This document shows, piece by piece, positions 1 to 8,186 of a stretch of 64,000 nt of DNA. Each line of letters starts with the position of its first letter. The first letter of the stretch is position 1. The DNA comes from Streptomyces fagopyri. GTDB taxonomy: Bacteria; Actinomycetota; Actinomycetes; Streptomycetales; Streptomycetaceae. The stretch is taken from assembly GCF_009498275.1 (NCBI RefSeq), contig NZ_CP045643.1, positions 3,410,001 through 3,474,000 on the forward strand, in the 5' to 3' direction. Below the pieces are notes generated by a model, which saw nothing but the letters and a program-made list of their open reading frames with translations, did no database searches and was not told the origin of the DNA. The position numbers and the translations under genes are program-made.

Positions 1-336
1 GTCCTTGAGGGGCCGGTACCGGAACCGCACCTTCCCGAGGACGAGTTCCTCGGGCACCGTGCCGTAGTCGGTGCTGTCCCCGCCGGCGAAGGCGTTGTCA
101 CCCAGCACCCACCAGCCGGCCTCCCGCCGCTGGGCCACCCGCTTCACCACGAGCAGGTCCTGCTGGAACGGATGACGCAGAACGACCACGTCACCGGGCC
201 CGACCCGGGCCCCGTACTGCACGACGAGCCGATCCCCGTGCTGGAGCGTGGGCACCATCGAGGGTCCCCGCACCTCGGCCGCCCCGAACGGCAGTACGGC
301 CCTTCCACGTTCGCTCTCCTGCGACAGCTCCGGCAT
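1..336 (-). CDS. sodX: Nickel superoxide dismutase maturation protease SodX (C-terminus outside window)
   Basis: The visible 112 residues are the N-terminal part of an S26-type signal-peptidase-like protease. The serine motif GPSM lies at about residues 26-29, a VVKR lysine motif follows, and then comes the downstream box GDN. It faces sodN, which encodes a precursor with a leader that must be cut before His1 of the mature nickel hook, so the role as SodN leader protease follows from family and context. The ATG at 334-336 begins MPELSQ. The coding frame runs off position 1, so length and C-terminus cannot be judged. There is no obvious N-terminal membrane anchor, which fits a cytoplasmic maturation protease. 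Confidence 0.85.
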   Translation of the reverse strand, partial: MPELSQESERGRAVLPFGAAEVRGPSMVPTLQHGDRLVVQYGARVGPGDVVVLRHPFQQDLLVVKRVAQRREAGWWVLGDNAFAGGDSTDYGTVPEELVLGKVRFRYRPLKD

Positions 337-480
337 CACCGGCACCTCCCCGCTCCATCCTCCACCAGTCCCAGTGTCGCCCCGGACTTTTGTCCTAAGC
401 CCATGGGGGCACTCGCGAAAAGACGTCCCCCACGGAGTAATGTCCCACCTGAGAAGACGATCACGAGGAAGGACAGCTCC

Positions 481-876
481 ATGCTCTCCCGCCTGTTTGC
501 CCCCAAGGTGAAGGTCAGCGCGCACTGTGACCTGCCCTGCGGCGTGTACGACCCTGCCCAGGCCCGCATCGAGGCGGAGTCGGTGAAGGCCGTCCAGGAA
601 AAGATGGCCGGTAACGACGACCCGCACTTCCAGGCCCGCGCCACCGTCATCAAGGAGCAGCGCGCCGAACTCGCCAAGCACCACGTCTCGGTGCTCTGGA
701 GCGACTACTTCAAGCCCCCGCACTTCGAGAAGTACCCCGAGCTGCACCAGCTGGTGAACGACGCCCTGAAGGCCCTCTCGGCCGCCAAGGCGTCCACCGA
801 CCCGGCGACGGGCCAGAAGGCGCTGGACTACATCGCCCAGATCGACAAGATCTTCTGGGAGACCAAGAAGGCCTGA
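481..876 (+). CDS. sodN: Nickel-containing superoxide dismutase precursor
   Basis: This 131-residue protein matches the length of NiSOD precursors. A 14-residue leader precedes HCDLPCGVYDPAQAR, the nickel hook with His1, Cys2 and Cys6 of the mature enzyme. The remainder is the alpha-helical bundle that hexamerises. It dismutates superoxide, and nickel binds only after the leader is removed, presumably by the divergent sodX product. ATG 481 is chosen because AGGAAGGA lies about 10 bases upstream and the leader length fits the family; longer in-frame reading upstream has no support. In S. coelicolor the sodN 3' UTR gives a small RNA that targets sodF, so the 3' region here deserves attention. 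Confidence 0.97.
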   Translation: MLSRLFAPKVKVSAHCDLPCGVYDPAQARIEAESVKAVQEKMAGNDDPHFQARATVIKEQRAELAKHHVSVLWSDYFKPPHFEKYPELHQLVNDALKALSAAKASTDPATGQKALDYIAQIDKIFWETKKA

Positions 877-933
877 TCCGGGCCGCGTTCGCCATGACCG
901 GCGGGCGGTGCACCCTCGCAGGTCGACGGGCGT

Positions 934-975
934 CCCGAAGGGGCCCGGCCGGAATTCCGGCCGGGCCCCTTCGGG
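934..975. terminator. 42-nt perfect palindrome, bidirectional terminator
   Basis: CCCGAAGGGGCCCGGCCGG and its exact complement meet at GGAATTCC without any mismatch over 42 bases. It lies 57 bases after the sodN stop and 84 bases beyond the stop of the convergent P450 gene, so it can terminate both. No T-tract follows, as usual in Streptomyces. Confidence 0.8.
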
Positions 976-1059
976 TGTGCGGGTCACGTCGTGCCCAAAC
1001 GCCGGGTCACGCCCGACGGGAATCGCCGGGAACGGACCCGGAGATCCGGTGACGTCGCG

Positions 1060-2292
1060 CTACGGGCGGATGCCGTCGCAGGCGATCGGCAGGTGCCGGG
1101 GGCCACGCAGGACCGCGTTCTGCCGGTAGGGGGGCGGGTCCTCCACCAGCCGGGGGTTCTCCAGCCTGCGGGCCAGTTCGGCGAGCGCGAGCTGTGCCTC
1201 CAGCCGGGCCAGCGGAGCGCCGAAGCAGCTGTGGATGCCGCTGCCGAAGCCCAGGTGCTGGATGTCCCCGCGGTCCGGGTCGAACCGGTCCGGGTCCTCG
1301 AAGCGGTCGGGGTCCCGGTTGCCGGCCGCCAGCACCAGCCACAGCGACGAGCCCTTGGGGATGGTCACGCCGCGCACCTCGATGTCGGCGAGGGTGCTGC
1401 GCTGCGGCAGCAGCTGCACCGGCGGCTCGAACCGGAGCAGTTCCTCGACGACGGGGACGGCCATTTTCGGGTCCTCGCGCAGCCGTTGCAGGATGCCGGG
1501 GTTGCGCAGCAGGGTCAGCATCCCGTTGGTGATGAGGTTGACCGTCGTCTCGTGACCGGCGATCAGCAGCAGCGCCGCGGTGCTCATGACCTCCATGGTC
1601 GTCATGGCGCCGTCCGGCCCCTGCGCGGTGGCCAGTTGCGACAGCATGTCCTCGCCCGGCTTCTTGCGCCGCTCCTCGATCAGCCCGGCCAGGTACATGC
1701 CCAGCTCCGTACGGGCGTTGTTCGAGACCTTGGCGCGCTCGCCCGCGTCGGCGCCCGGGACGGGGTCCAGGCTCGCGGCAAGGATGTCCGCCCAGGTGTG
1801 GAAGCGGGGCTCGTCCTCGCGCGGCACCCCGAGGAGCCGGCAGATCACGGTCACCGGGAAGGGGTACGAGAACTGGTCGACCAGGTCGATCCGCTCCGGG
1901 TCGCCGATGCCGTCGATGAGCCCGGAGACGATGTCCTCCAGCTCGCCGTGCATCTCGTGGACGCGCCGCGGGGAGTGCGGGGGTCCGAAGGGACGGTTCG
2001 TCATGCGCCGCAGCCGGTCGTGCTCCGGGGGGTCGAGCCGCAGGAAGGCCGGCGGCAGCGCCGACTCCTCCTCCGTGTCGCCCAGCGGATCGCCCGCCGT
2101 CGCCTTCAGGTTGCGCGCGTCGGAGCTGACCCGCGGATCGTGCAGCAGGCTCTGGATGTCGTAGTACTTACTGACGACGTAGGGCCCGTCCGCGTCGTGG
2201 TACACGGGGGTCTCGCGGAGTTCCTCGTACAGCGGGTAGGGGTTCGCGCGGTGGGAGTAGTCGATGATCTGCCGCAGGATGGCTTGCGTCAT
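1060..2292 (-). CDS. Cytochrome P450
   Basis: The 410-residue soluble P450 has the I-helix motif AGHETT (oxygen activation), PERF-region sequence DPDRFDPDR, and heme-thiolate loop FGSGIHSCFGAPLARLEAQ. This is a mono-oxygenase that takes electrons from a ferredoxin. The ATG at 2290-2292 has GAGG nine bases upstream. It sits 23 bases after the ferredoxin reductase gene and follows a ferredoxin gene in the same direction, so the whole electron chain is likely one operon. The substrate cannot be told from sequence; no biosynthetic genes are adjacent, so catabolic or detoxifying roles are as likely as natural-product tailoring. Confidence 0.93.
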   Translation of the reverse strand: MTQAILRQIIDYSHRANPYPLYEELRETPVYHDADGPYVVSKYYDIQSLLHDPRVSSDARNLKATAGDPLGDTEEESALPPAFLRLDPPEHDRLRRMTNRPFGPPHSPRRVHEMHGELEDIVSGLIDGIGDPERIDLVDQFSYPFPVTVICRLLGVPREDEPRFHTWADILAASLDPVPGADAGERAKVSNNARTELGMYLAGLIEERRKKPGEDMLSQLATAQGPDGAMTTMEVMSTAALLLIAGHETTVNLITNGMLTLLRNPGILQRLREDPKMAVPVVEELLRFEPPVQLLPQRSTLADIEVRGVTIPKGSSLWLVLAAGNRDPDRFEDPDRFDPDRGDIQHLGFGSGIHSCFGAPLARLEAQLALAELARRLENPRLVEDPPPYRQNAVLRGPRHLPIACDGIRP

Positions 2293-2315
2293 GGTGCGTC
2301 CTCGGGAGCGTCGGA

Positions 2316-3710
2316 TCAGTGCCCGGCGGGGGTGAACGTCATCCGCCGGTCGGCCGGCGAATATCCGGTGAGGGTGACGGTCGGGCCGCTCGTGGGCACT
2401 GACGGGTCGGGGAAGTCCGCGTCCACCGGGCGCTGGCCCTCGGGGCGGCGGTCCACGGTCGGGAAGGACGGCGGGAAGGGCGCTGTGGTCTCGATCAGCT
2501 GCTGGTAGAACTGCAGCCACTTCGTCTGGTCGAAGGTGACGGCGCCGATGACGCGCCCCTGGTACCCGTACACGCCGGTGAATCTGCGCTCGCCCAGGGC
2601 GCCCTGCGCGATGAGGATCTCCGTCCCCATCGACGGCACCCCCACGGACTTGATGTTCACGCCGAACTGCGAGGACCAGAAGGCGGGCACCCAGATGTGG
2701 GGACGGCGGTCCACGCTGTCGCTCATCATGTTGTGCGCCGCGGTCTCGGCCTGCGCGACGGCGTTGCCCCAGTGCTCCAGGGACAGGAACTGGTAGCCGA
2801 ACAGCGGATGGGGGGAACGCGCCACGTCGCCGGCCACGTAGACGTCGTCGGTGACGATGCCGCGGATGTCGAAGGCCCGGCAGCCGGCGTCGCAGGCGAT
2901 GCCGCGGGGGCCCGCGCCCAGTCCGGATCCCGCGAGCCACTCGGTGTTGCGCATGGCGCCGAGGCACACGACCACCACATCGGCCTCGACGGTGTTCCCG
3001 TCGGAGAGATGGGCGGCGCGGACCCGGTTCGCGGAGTCGCCCTCCAGGCTGGTCACCATGATCCCGCAGCGCAGGTCGACGCCGTGCTCACGCTGCAGTT
3101 CGGCCGCGACCTGGCCGACGACCCCGCCGAGCGCGCCGACCAGGGGCGCGGCGGCCCGTTCGGCGACCGTGACGGCGATCCCGCGTTCCCGGCAGGCGGA
3201 GGCGATCTCCGAGCCGGTGAACCCGGCACCGATGACGAGCACACGGCGCGGGTTCTGCCCGAGCGCGCGTGCCAGGCCGGTCGCGTCGTCGCGGGTGCGC
3301 AGGACGAAGACGCCGTCGAGCTCCGCCTCGCTCTCCCTCGGCCAGGGCCTGGCCCGGACGCCGGTGGCGATCAGCAGCCGGTCGTACTCCACCTCGTCGC
3401 CGTCGGCCAGTCGTACCCGCCGGGCCGCCATGTCGAGGCCGGTGGCGGGGACCCCCAGACGCCACCGCGCGTCGATCGCGCGGCGCCGGGGCAGGGAGGT
3501 ACGGTCCGGCGCCGCCCGGCCCAGCAGGACCTGCTTGGACAGCGGGGGCCGGTCGTAGGGCTCGTAGGGCTCGTCCCCGACCATCGTCAGGGAACCGGTG
3601 AACCCCTTCTCGCGCAGGGTCTCCGCGGCCCGCAGCCCGGCGAGCGAGGCGCCCACGACGACGACACGTCCGTCGCGCTTGAGCCGGTCGAGGGATCCGT
3701 CACCGCTCAC
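2316..3710 (-). CDS. FAD-dependent ferredoxin reductase
   Basis: The 464-residue pyridine-nucleotide-disulphide-type reductase has an FAD-binding segment VVVVGASLAGLRAAE near residue 15. A second Rossmann motif for NAD(P)H, VLVIGAGFTGSEIA, lies mid-protein, followed by a C-terminal reductase domain. It resembles putidaredoxin-reductase-like enzymes that serve P450 systems. The GTG at 3708-3710 overlaps the ferredoxin stop (3700-3702), implying translational coupling; no long upstream extension is needed because the FAD motif begins soon after this start. It passes electrons from NAD(P)H to the ferredoxin encoded just upstream. Confidence 0.9.
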   Translation of the reverse strand: MSGDGSLDRLKRDGRVVVVGASLAGLRAAETLREKGFTGSLTMVGDEPYEPYDRPPLSKQVLLGRAAPDRTSLPRRRAIDARWRLGVPATGLDMAARRVRLADGDEVEYDRLLIATGVRARPWPRESEAELDGVFVLRTRDDATGLARALGQNPRRVLVIGAGFTGSEIASACRERGIAVTVAERAAAPLVGALGGVVGQVAAELQREHGVDLRCGIMVTSLEGDSANRVRAAHLSDGNTVEADVVVVCLGAMRNTEWLAGSGLGAGPRGIACDAGCRAFDIRGIVTDDVYVAGDVARSPHPLFGYQFLSLEHWGNAVAQAETAAHNMMSDSVDRRPHIWVPAFWSSQFGVNIKSVGVPSMGTEILIAQGALGERRFTGVYGYQGRVIGAVTFDQTKWLQFYQQLIETTAPFPPSFPTVDRRPEGQRPVDADFPDPSVPTSGPTVTLTGYSPADRRMTFTPAGH

Positions 3711-3939
3711 CGGTGACCTCCCGGTCCGTTCCCGCGTTCTCGCCCCGGTCGCCCGCGTCCACGGTGATGGCCTGGACGGGACAGGCCGCGACGGCACGCG
3801 CCACGTCGTCGCGCCGTTCCTCCTCGGCCTCCGGGTTGTAGAGCAGGGCTTCGTCGCCGTGCATGGCGAACACGTCGGGAGCGAGGAACGCGCACTGCGC
3901 GTACCCCTGGCAGCGGTTGAGATCGACGACAAGTCTCAC
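3700..3939 (-). CDS. [3Fe-4S]-type ferredoxin
   Basis: This 79-residue protein carries the pattern C-x5-C (RCQGYAQC) and a C-terminal ACPVQAI box. The three cluster cysteines fit a 3Fe-4S ferredoxin of the type paired with actinobacterial P450s. The GTG at 3937-3939 starts MRLVVDLNRC, the usual N-terminus of the family. The 3' end overlaps the reductase start. It links the reductase to the P450, completing a three-component mono-oxygenase. Confidence 0.92.
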   Translation of the reverse strand: MRLVVDLNRCQGYAQCAFLAPDVFAMHGDEALLYNPEAEEERRDDVARAVAACPVQAITVDAGDRGENAGTDREVTGER

Positions 3940-4040
3940 CGAGGAACAGCCTTTCCGTGGCCCCGTCCCGCCCCCTCGCCGTCCAGCATGCGGGAGGGGG
4001 CGCGGACCCGCTCGCCGGAGCGTCCGATGGGGCGACGGGG

Positions 4041-4673
4041 TCACCGCGGGCTCCCGGACCGGCGCGGTTCGCGCAGGCCGACGCGGAGGATGTGGAGGCT
4101 GACGATCAGCGCCCAGGCCGGGAAGACCAGTTCGGACCAGGGCAGGGTGGACCCCGCGGCGAGCAGGACCACGCCCACGAGGTATCCGAGGAAGGCGAGG
4201 GACCGTGGCAGGACCCCGAGGCGGTGTCCGATGGTCGAGGTCGTGAAGACGAACACGGCCGCCACCCGGAGCGCGTACGTCGTCATCATCGTGTAGGCGA
4301 AGTAGCGCCCGAAGTCGGAGGACCGCGTCTCGTCCAGGACCGTGCCCGCGGCGGCGCCGGCCGCGAACATCGTGGCGACGAAGATCAGCCCGCTGCCCAG
4401 GAACACCGTGGCGACGAACCTGTCCTCGGCGTCACCGACCCGCGCGCGCACGGCGCCCATGAACCACAGGAAGAAGATCCCCGCGAAAGGAAGGATCTCC
4501 AGCGCCGTCTGCACCGCCCACCGTTTGCCGGGATCGATCCTCGCACCGGGCGGGTTCCCGGCGGGGACGGAGATCCGCACCAGGACGATCGCCACCGCCA
4601 GCAGCACCGCGAAGACCGCCCCGGCCATGCCGGCGGCCCGCGGTGTCCGCAGCCGCTCGTCGTTCGCCTCCAT
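4041..4673 (-). CDS. Multi-pass membrane protein of unknown function
   Basis: This 210-residue hydrophobic protein has about five to six predicted membrane spans, for example AGAVFAVLLAVAIVLV near the start, then further spans around residues 55-75, 85-110, 130-150 and 160-190. The ATG at 4671-4673 is preceded by AAGGAGG at good spacing. I do not recognise a functional family. It is 101 bases upstream of the ferredoxin gene in the same direction and divergent from an AraC regulator, which may control it. Confidence 0.8.
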   Translation of the reverse strand: MEANDERLRTPRAAGMAGAVFAVLLAVAIVLVRISVPAGNPPGARIDPGKRWAVQTALEILPFAGIFFLWFMGAVRARVGDAEDRFVATVFLGSGLIFVATMFAAGAAAGTVLDETRSSDFGRYFAYTMMTTYALRVAAVFVFTTSTIGHRLGVLPRSLAFLGYLVGVVLLAAGSTLPWSELVFPAWALIVSLHILRVGLREPRRSGSPR

Positions 4674-4803
4674 CGTCGCCCGCCCTCCTTCCCGGATCGC
4701 CTCTCGGTCCAGCAAGCAGGCCCACGTGCCCGCACGCCACCGGGGGCACCCGCGGGGGTGACGGCCTCTCCCCGCTGTCGGTGGCCCGTGCCATCCTGGA
4801 GAG

Positions 4804-5232
4804 GTGACTGTGGAGGACCTGGTCCGGCTGCGCCGGACGCGCGACCGGATGGACCGTGAGTACGCGGAGCCGCTGGACATCGCCGCGCTCGCCCGCACGG
4901 CGCTGATGTCGCCCGGCCACTTCCAGCGCAGCTTCCGCGCCGCGTACGGGGAGACGCCGTACGGCTATCTGATGACCCGCCGGATCGAGCGGGCCAAGGC
5001 CCTGCTGCGGCGCGGCGACCTGACGGTGACGGAGGTCTGCCTCGCGGTGGGCTGCACCTCGCTCGGCTCCTTCAGCTCCCGCTTCACGGAGCTGGTCGGC
5101 GAGACCCCGAGCGCGTACCGGGCGCGCCCGCACGACCACGGCGCCCCCATCCCGCCCTGCGTGACGCGCCGTCTGACCCGCCCCTCCCGCCACCGGAGGC
5201 CGGACGAGGGGGAACCGGGGACGCGCCTGTAG
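4804..5232 (+). CDS. AraC-family transcriptional regulator (DNA-binding domain only)
   Basis: The 142 residues are essentially a single AraC/XylS double helix-turn-helix domain (residues about 10-105, including MSPGHFQRSFRAAYGETPYGYL and the second helix pair LTVTEVCLAVGCTSLGSFSSRF), with a basic tail and no ligand-binding domain. The start is GTG 4804. Small stand-alone AraC regulators beside a VOC-fold gene are common in Streptomyces, and the next gene, 49 bases downstream, is such a gene, so the two probably form a unit. The ligand and targets are unknown. Confidence 0.9.
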   Translation: MTVEDLVRLRRTRDRMDREYAEPLDIAALARTALMSPGHFQRSFRAAYGETPYGYLMTRRIERAKALLRRGDLTVTEVCLAVGCTSLGSFSSRFTELVGETPSAYRARPHDHGAPIPPCVTRRLTRPSRHRRPDEGEPGTRL

Positions 5233-5281
5233 CTCCCGTCCACCCCGCGCGAAGGCCCCGGCACGGCCTAGCCTGGGGGTC

Positions 5282-5698
5282 ATGGACCTGAAACTTTCCC
5301 AGTGCTTCGTCGCCGTGGACGACCACGACAAGGCACTCGCCTTCTACCGGGACGTCCTGGGCCTGGAGGTACGCAACGACGTCGGGTTCGAGGGGATGCG
5401 CTGGGTGACCCTCGGCTCGCCGCTCCAGCCGGACGTGGAGATCGTCCTGGAGCCCCCGGACGCGAGCCCGGACGCCTCCCCCGCCGACAAGCGGGCCATG
5501 GTCGAGCTGCTCGCCAAGGGCATCCTGCGCGGGGTCATCTTCACGACGACCGACTGCGACGCCCTCTACGAACGGGTCCGCACGTCCGGCGCCGAGGTCC
5601 TCCAGGAGCCGACGGACCAGCCGTGGGGCGCCCGCGACTGCGCGTTCCGCGACCCGGCCGGCAACCTCCTCCGCTTCAAGGAGCGCCCCGCGGTCTGA
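5282..5698 (+). CDS. VOC-family (glyoxalase/bleomycin-resistance fold) protein
   Basis: This 138-residue single-module VOC protein begins CFVAVDDHDKALAFYRDVLGL and ends with WGARDCAFRDPAGNLLRF, the classic beta-alpha-beta-beta-beta ends of the fold. Metal ligands of the superfamily (H or Q near the N-terminus, E in the last strand) are not all evident, so the catalytic class is uncertain. It follows a small AraC regulator. ATG 5282 matches the family N-terminus. Confidence 0.9.
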   Translation: MDLKLSQCFVAVDDHDKALAFYRDVLGLEVRNDVGFEGMRWVTLGSPLQPDVEIVLEPPDASPDASPADKRAMVELLAKGILRGVIFTTTDCDALYERVRTSGAEVLQEPTDQPWGARDCAFRDPAGNLLRFKERPAV

Positions 5699-5714
5699 CC
5701 ACGGCCGCCTCCCT

Positions 5715-5780
5715 CCGGGGGCGGGTCCCGGGGTCCCGGGGTCTCGGGGTCCCGGGGCGGGTCCCGAGTCCCGCCCCCGG
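5715..5780 (+). terminator. Long GC hairpin after VOC gene
   Basis: CCGGGGGCGGG (5715-5725) pairs perfectly with CCCGCCCCCGG (5770-5780). The loop is made of three or four copies of a GGGGTCCC-like octamer that can itself fold. It lies 17 bases after the VOC stop. Confidence 0.6.
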
Positions 5781-5841
5781 CTGCCCGTCCCCGGTTACCG
5801 TTGCGTCGGCCCCGCCGCACCGCTCACCACCGGAGACACCC

Positions 5842-6699
5842 ATGCCGTCCGCGCGCTCCAGCCTCCTCTACGTCAGTGACCTGGCCTATCCGGCCAAGGG
5901 CCGGCGGTACGGCGACGAGGACGTGTTCCTCACCTCCCGGCTGCGCGAGGACTTCGACGTCGCCGTGTGCCATCCGCTGGACGCGGTCGCGCTGATGGCC
6001 GGCTTCGACGCCGTGGTCGTCCGCAACAGCGGGCCGGTGCTGGGCTACCGGGCGGAGTACGACGCCTTCCGGCAGCGGGCGCTCGCGGACCGCGTCCGCG
6101 TGTACAACCAGCTCTCCGGCAAGGGGGACATGGCCGGCAAGCAGTACCTGCTCGACCTCACCGCGGCCGGGTTCCCGGTCATCCCCACCGTCGACCGCGC
6201 CCGGGACCTGCACCGGCTGCCGGACGTCGACACGTACGTGGTCAAGCCGAAGCTGGGAGCGGACTCGATAGGCCTGGAGTTCGTGCCGCGCGACCGGCTC
6301 GCCGGGCTGTCGTACGACGACCGTCTCGTCCAGCCGCGTGTCGACTTCCGCTACGAGGTGTCCTTCTACTTCGTCGACCGGGCCTTCCAGTACGCCCTGT
6401 ACGCACCCCGCCCGGACCGGCGATGGGATCTGGAACCGTACGAAGCGACCGAGCGGGACCGGGAGTTCGCGCAGCGGTTCGTCGACTGGAACGACATCGC
6501 GTACGGCGTCCAGCGCGTCGACGCCTGCCGGGCACCGGACGGCGAGCTGCTCCTGGTGGAGCTGGAGGACCTCAACCCGTATCTGTCGCTGGACGTGCTC
6601 TCCCCCGCCGCGCGGGACTCCTTCGTCGCGCGGATGAAGGAGTCGTTGCGCGGTCTGCTGGGACAGGAGACGGTACGAGGTGCCGCGGGAACCGTCTGA
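5842..6699 (+). CDS. ATP-grasp-like protein
   Basis: The 285-residue protein looks like a compact RimK/GshB-type ATP-grasp enzyme. It has an N-terminal pre-grasp region, then YNQLSGKGDMAGKQYLLDLT, VDTYVVKPKLGADSIGLEF (nucleotide-binding lysine), a strand with VDFRYEVSFYFVD, and a C-terminal metal site LLLVELEDLNPYLSL (E-x-E/N pattern). Such enzymes join a carboxylate to an amine using ATP. No peptide substrate gene, macrocyclase partner or glutathione gene is adjacent, so the substrate is unknown. ATG 5842 is chosen from the conserved-looking start; the ribosome site is weak. Confidence 0.75.
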   Translation: MPSARSSLLYVSDLAYPAKGRRYGDEDVFLTSRLREDFDVAVCHPLDAVALMAGFDAVVVRNSGPVLGYRAEYDAFRQRALADRVRVYNQLSGKGDMAGKQYLLDLTAAGFPVIPTVDRARDLHRLPDVDTYVVKPKLGADSIGLEFVPRDRLAGLSYDDRLVQPRVDFRYEVSFYFVDRAFQYALYAPRPDRRWDLEPYEATERDREFAQRFVDWNDIAYGVQRVDACRAPDGELLLVELEDLNPYLSLDVLSPAARDSFVARMKESLRGLLGQETVRGAAGTV

Positions 6700-6721
6700 A
6701 CGGTCCGCACCTTCCGAACAG

Positions 6722-6775
6722 CCCGCGCAGCCCGCGCAGCCCGCGCAGTCCGAAAAGCCCGCGCAGTCCGAACAG
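6722..6775 (+). repeat. 9-bp tandem repeat (CCCGCGCAG and TCCGAACAG variants)
   Basis: Six 9-base units run head to tail: three identical CCCGCGCAG, then TCCGAAAAG, CCCGCGCAG and TCCGAACAG. Read in the frame of the following VOC gene they encode PAQ/SEQ-type tripeptides. They lie between the ATP-grasp stop and the preferred ATG of the VOC gene. Confidence 0.85.
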
Positions 6776-6787
6776 GGGAACCGCACG

Positions 6788-7570
6788 ATGCCCGAACCGA
6801 TCCGCGGCACCGAACCGATCCGGTGGACCCACGCCTTCGTCGACCGCGCCAGGAAGGACTTCGGGCCGGCCCTCGCCTTCTGGACCTCCGTCACGGGGAC
6901 CGAGCCGTCCTCGCCGCGCGGCGAACAGGGCGAGTTCGTGACGCTGCTGCCGGACGGATCCGACGCCTGTCTGAAGGCGCAGGGCGTCGAGGAGGGCGAG
7001 GGCGGCGCGCACCTCGATCTGGCCGTCGAGGACGTGGCGGCGCTGGTGGAGTCGGCGCTGCGGCTCGGAGCCCGGACCGTGGCCGACAACGGGATCGACG
7101 ACGACGGGGGCTGGGCCGTACTGCGCTCCCCCGGCGGCCTGCTGTTCTGCGCGGTCCCGTGGCAGGGGGAATCGGTACGGCCGCCGGTGGTCGAGGGACC
7201 CCCCGGCGTCACCAGCCGCCTCGACCAGGTGTGCGTCGACGTGGCACCCGTCCGCTACGAGGCGGAGGTCGCGTTCTGGAGCGGGCTCACCGGATGGGAG
7301 TCCCACCCCGGCTCACTGCCGGAGTTCCATGTGATCAGGCCGCCCGCCGCCCTGCCCGTCCGCGTCCTCGTGCAGCGCCTCGGCGCCGATCGCCCCACCT
7401 CGGCCCACCTCGACCTCGCCTGCTCGGACATCGAGGCCGTCCGTGCCCACCACGAAGACCTCGGTGCCACCCTCGCCGGCCGCGGCACGCACTGGGCCGT
7501 GATGCGCGACCCGGCCGGCGGCACGTACTGCCTGACGGGCCGCGACCCGGGCACCGGCCTCCCGGTGTAG
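6788..7570 (+). CDS. Two-module VOC-family protein
   Basis: This 260-residue protein has two VOC modules, roughly residues 10-125 and 140-258, each ending in the typical AVLRSPGGLLFC or AVMRDPAGGTYCL strand. ATG 6788 has AGGGGAA close upstream. An alternative in-frame GTG at 6680, overlapping the previous gene, would add 36 residues of Pro-Ala-Gln repeat. I prefer the ATG because the VOC fold starts right after it. The function is unknown; tandem VOC proteins include dioxygenases and drug-binding proteins. Confidence 0.88.
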   Translation: MPEPIRGTEPIRWTHAFVDRARKDFGPALAFWTSVTGTEPSSPRGEQGEFVTLLPDGSDACLKAQGVEEGEGGAHLDLAVEDVAALVESALRLGARTVADNGIDDDGGWAVLRSPGGLLFCAVPWQGESVRPPVVEGPPGVTSRLDQVCVDVAPVRYEAEVAFWSGLTGWESHPGSLPEFHVIRPPAALPVRVLVQRLGADRPTSAHLDLACSDIEAVRAHHEDLGATLAGRGTHWAVMRDPAGGTYCLTGRDPGTGLPV

Positions 7571-7598
7571 ACGGGCGGCCGGGCACCCGGGGCCCGTC
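7570..7598. terminator. Hairpin between convergent genes
   Basis: GACGGGC (7570-7576) pairs with GCCCGTC (7592-7598), with an inner CCGGG/CCCGG helix. It sits between the convergent two-module VOC and DUF952 genes. Confidence 0.6.
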
Positions 7599-7634
7599 GG
7601 CACAGGCGGGCGCCCCGCCCACGAGAGCGAGGGC

Positions 7635-7967
7635 CTACGCCGGGTCCCACACCTCCACGTCCACCACCGCCGAGACCGGGATCGGCCCGTAGACGTGCGG
7701 GAACTCCTCACCGCCGGGTTTCACGGCCTCGTACCGCACCGGCACCTCCAGCCGTCCGGCGTCGACGACCAGGACCACCAGGTCGTCGGGCCCCTCGTAG
7801 GTCCCGTACAGGAAGGCGGCGATCCGCGGGAGTTGGGCCCGCGTCGAGCAGTGGATGAAGCCCTCCTCCCCGAGGGTGCGGCCACGCGTGGACATCTCGT
7901 ACGCGCCGGACGCGCGGGCCGCGTCCCACAGCGAGCGCTCGGTGATGTGCAACAGGGGTTCGGACAT
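7635..7967 (-). CDS. DUF952-family protein
   Basis: The 110-residue protein matches the DUF952 pattern: LLHITERSLWDAA at the start, the invariant EGFIHCST box at about residues 36-43, and a C-terminal FPHVYGPIP segment. The family has a fold related to nucleotide-binding PARP/KptA-like proteins, but no activity is established. It is monocistronic and convergent with the VOC gene. Confidence 0.9.
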   Translation of the reverse strand: MSEPLLHITERSLWDAARASGAYEMSTRGRTLGEEGFIHCSTRAQLPRIAAFLYGTYEGPDDLVVLVVDAGRLEVPVRYEAVKPGGEEFPHVYGPIPVSAVVDVEVWDPA

Positions 7968-8014
7968 GCCCCCACGCTACGGCGCTGGGCGCACGGTCAC
8001 GGTTTCCCCTCCCA

Positions 8015-8057
8015 CTTCCCCTCCCGGCCGTCCACCCGCTTCCCCTCCCGGCCGTCC
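8015..8057 (+). repeat. 24-bp-period direct repeat, pyrimidine-rich
   Basis: CTTCCCCTCCCGGCCGTCC occurs at 8015-8033 and again at 8039-8057, inside a C/T-rich run (8003-8105) between the DUF952 gene start and the end of the epimerase gene. No coding function is apparent. Confidence 0.8.
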
Positions 8058-8186
8058 TCCCGCTTCCGCTCCTTTCTCCTGCCTGCCGTTCCCTTCCGTT
8101 CCCCGGCCTGCGCACCGGGCGCGGGGCGCGCTCCCCGCGCGGCACTGCTCGCGTACCGCGCGGGAGCACCGTCACGACCGGTCGGG

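Noticed and set aside
172..480. Upstream in-frame extension of sodN to 234 residues
   Set aside because: It runs antisense through sodX, and the NiSOD leader is only 14 residues with a good ribosome site at ATG 481.
2316..3932. Fusion of ferredoxin and reductase in one long frame
   Set aside because: The reductase frame upstream of 3710 reads nonsense while the true ferredoxin frame, with its cysteines, is out of phase and ends at 3700.
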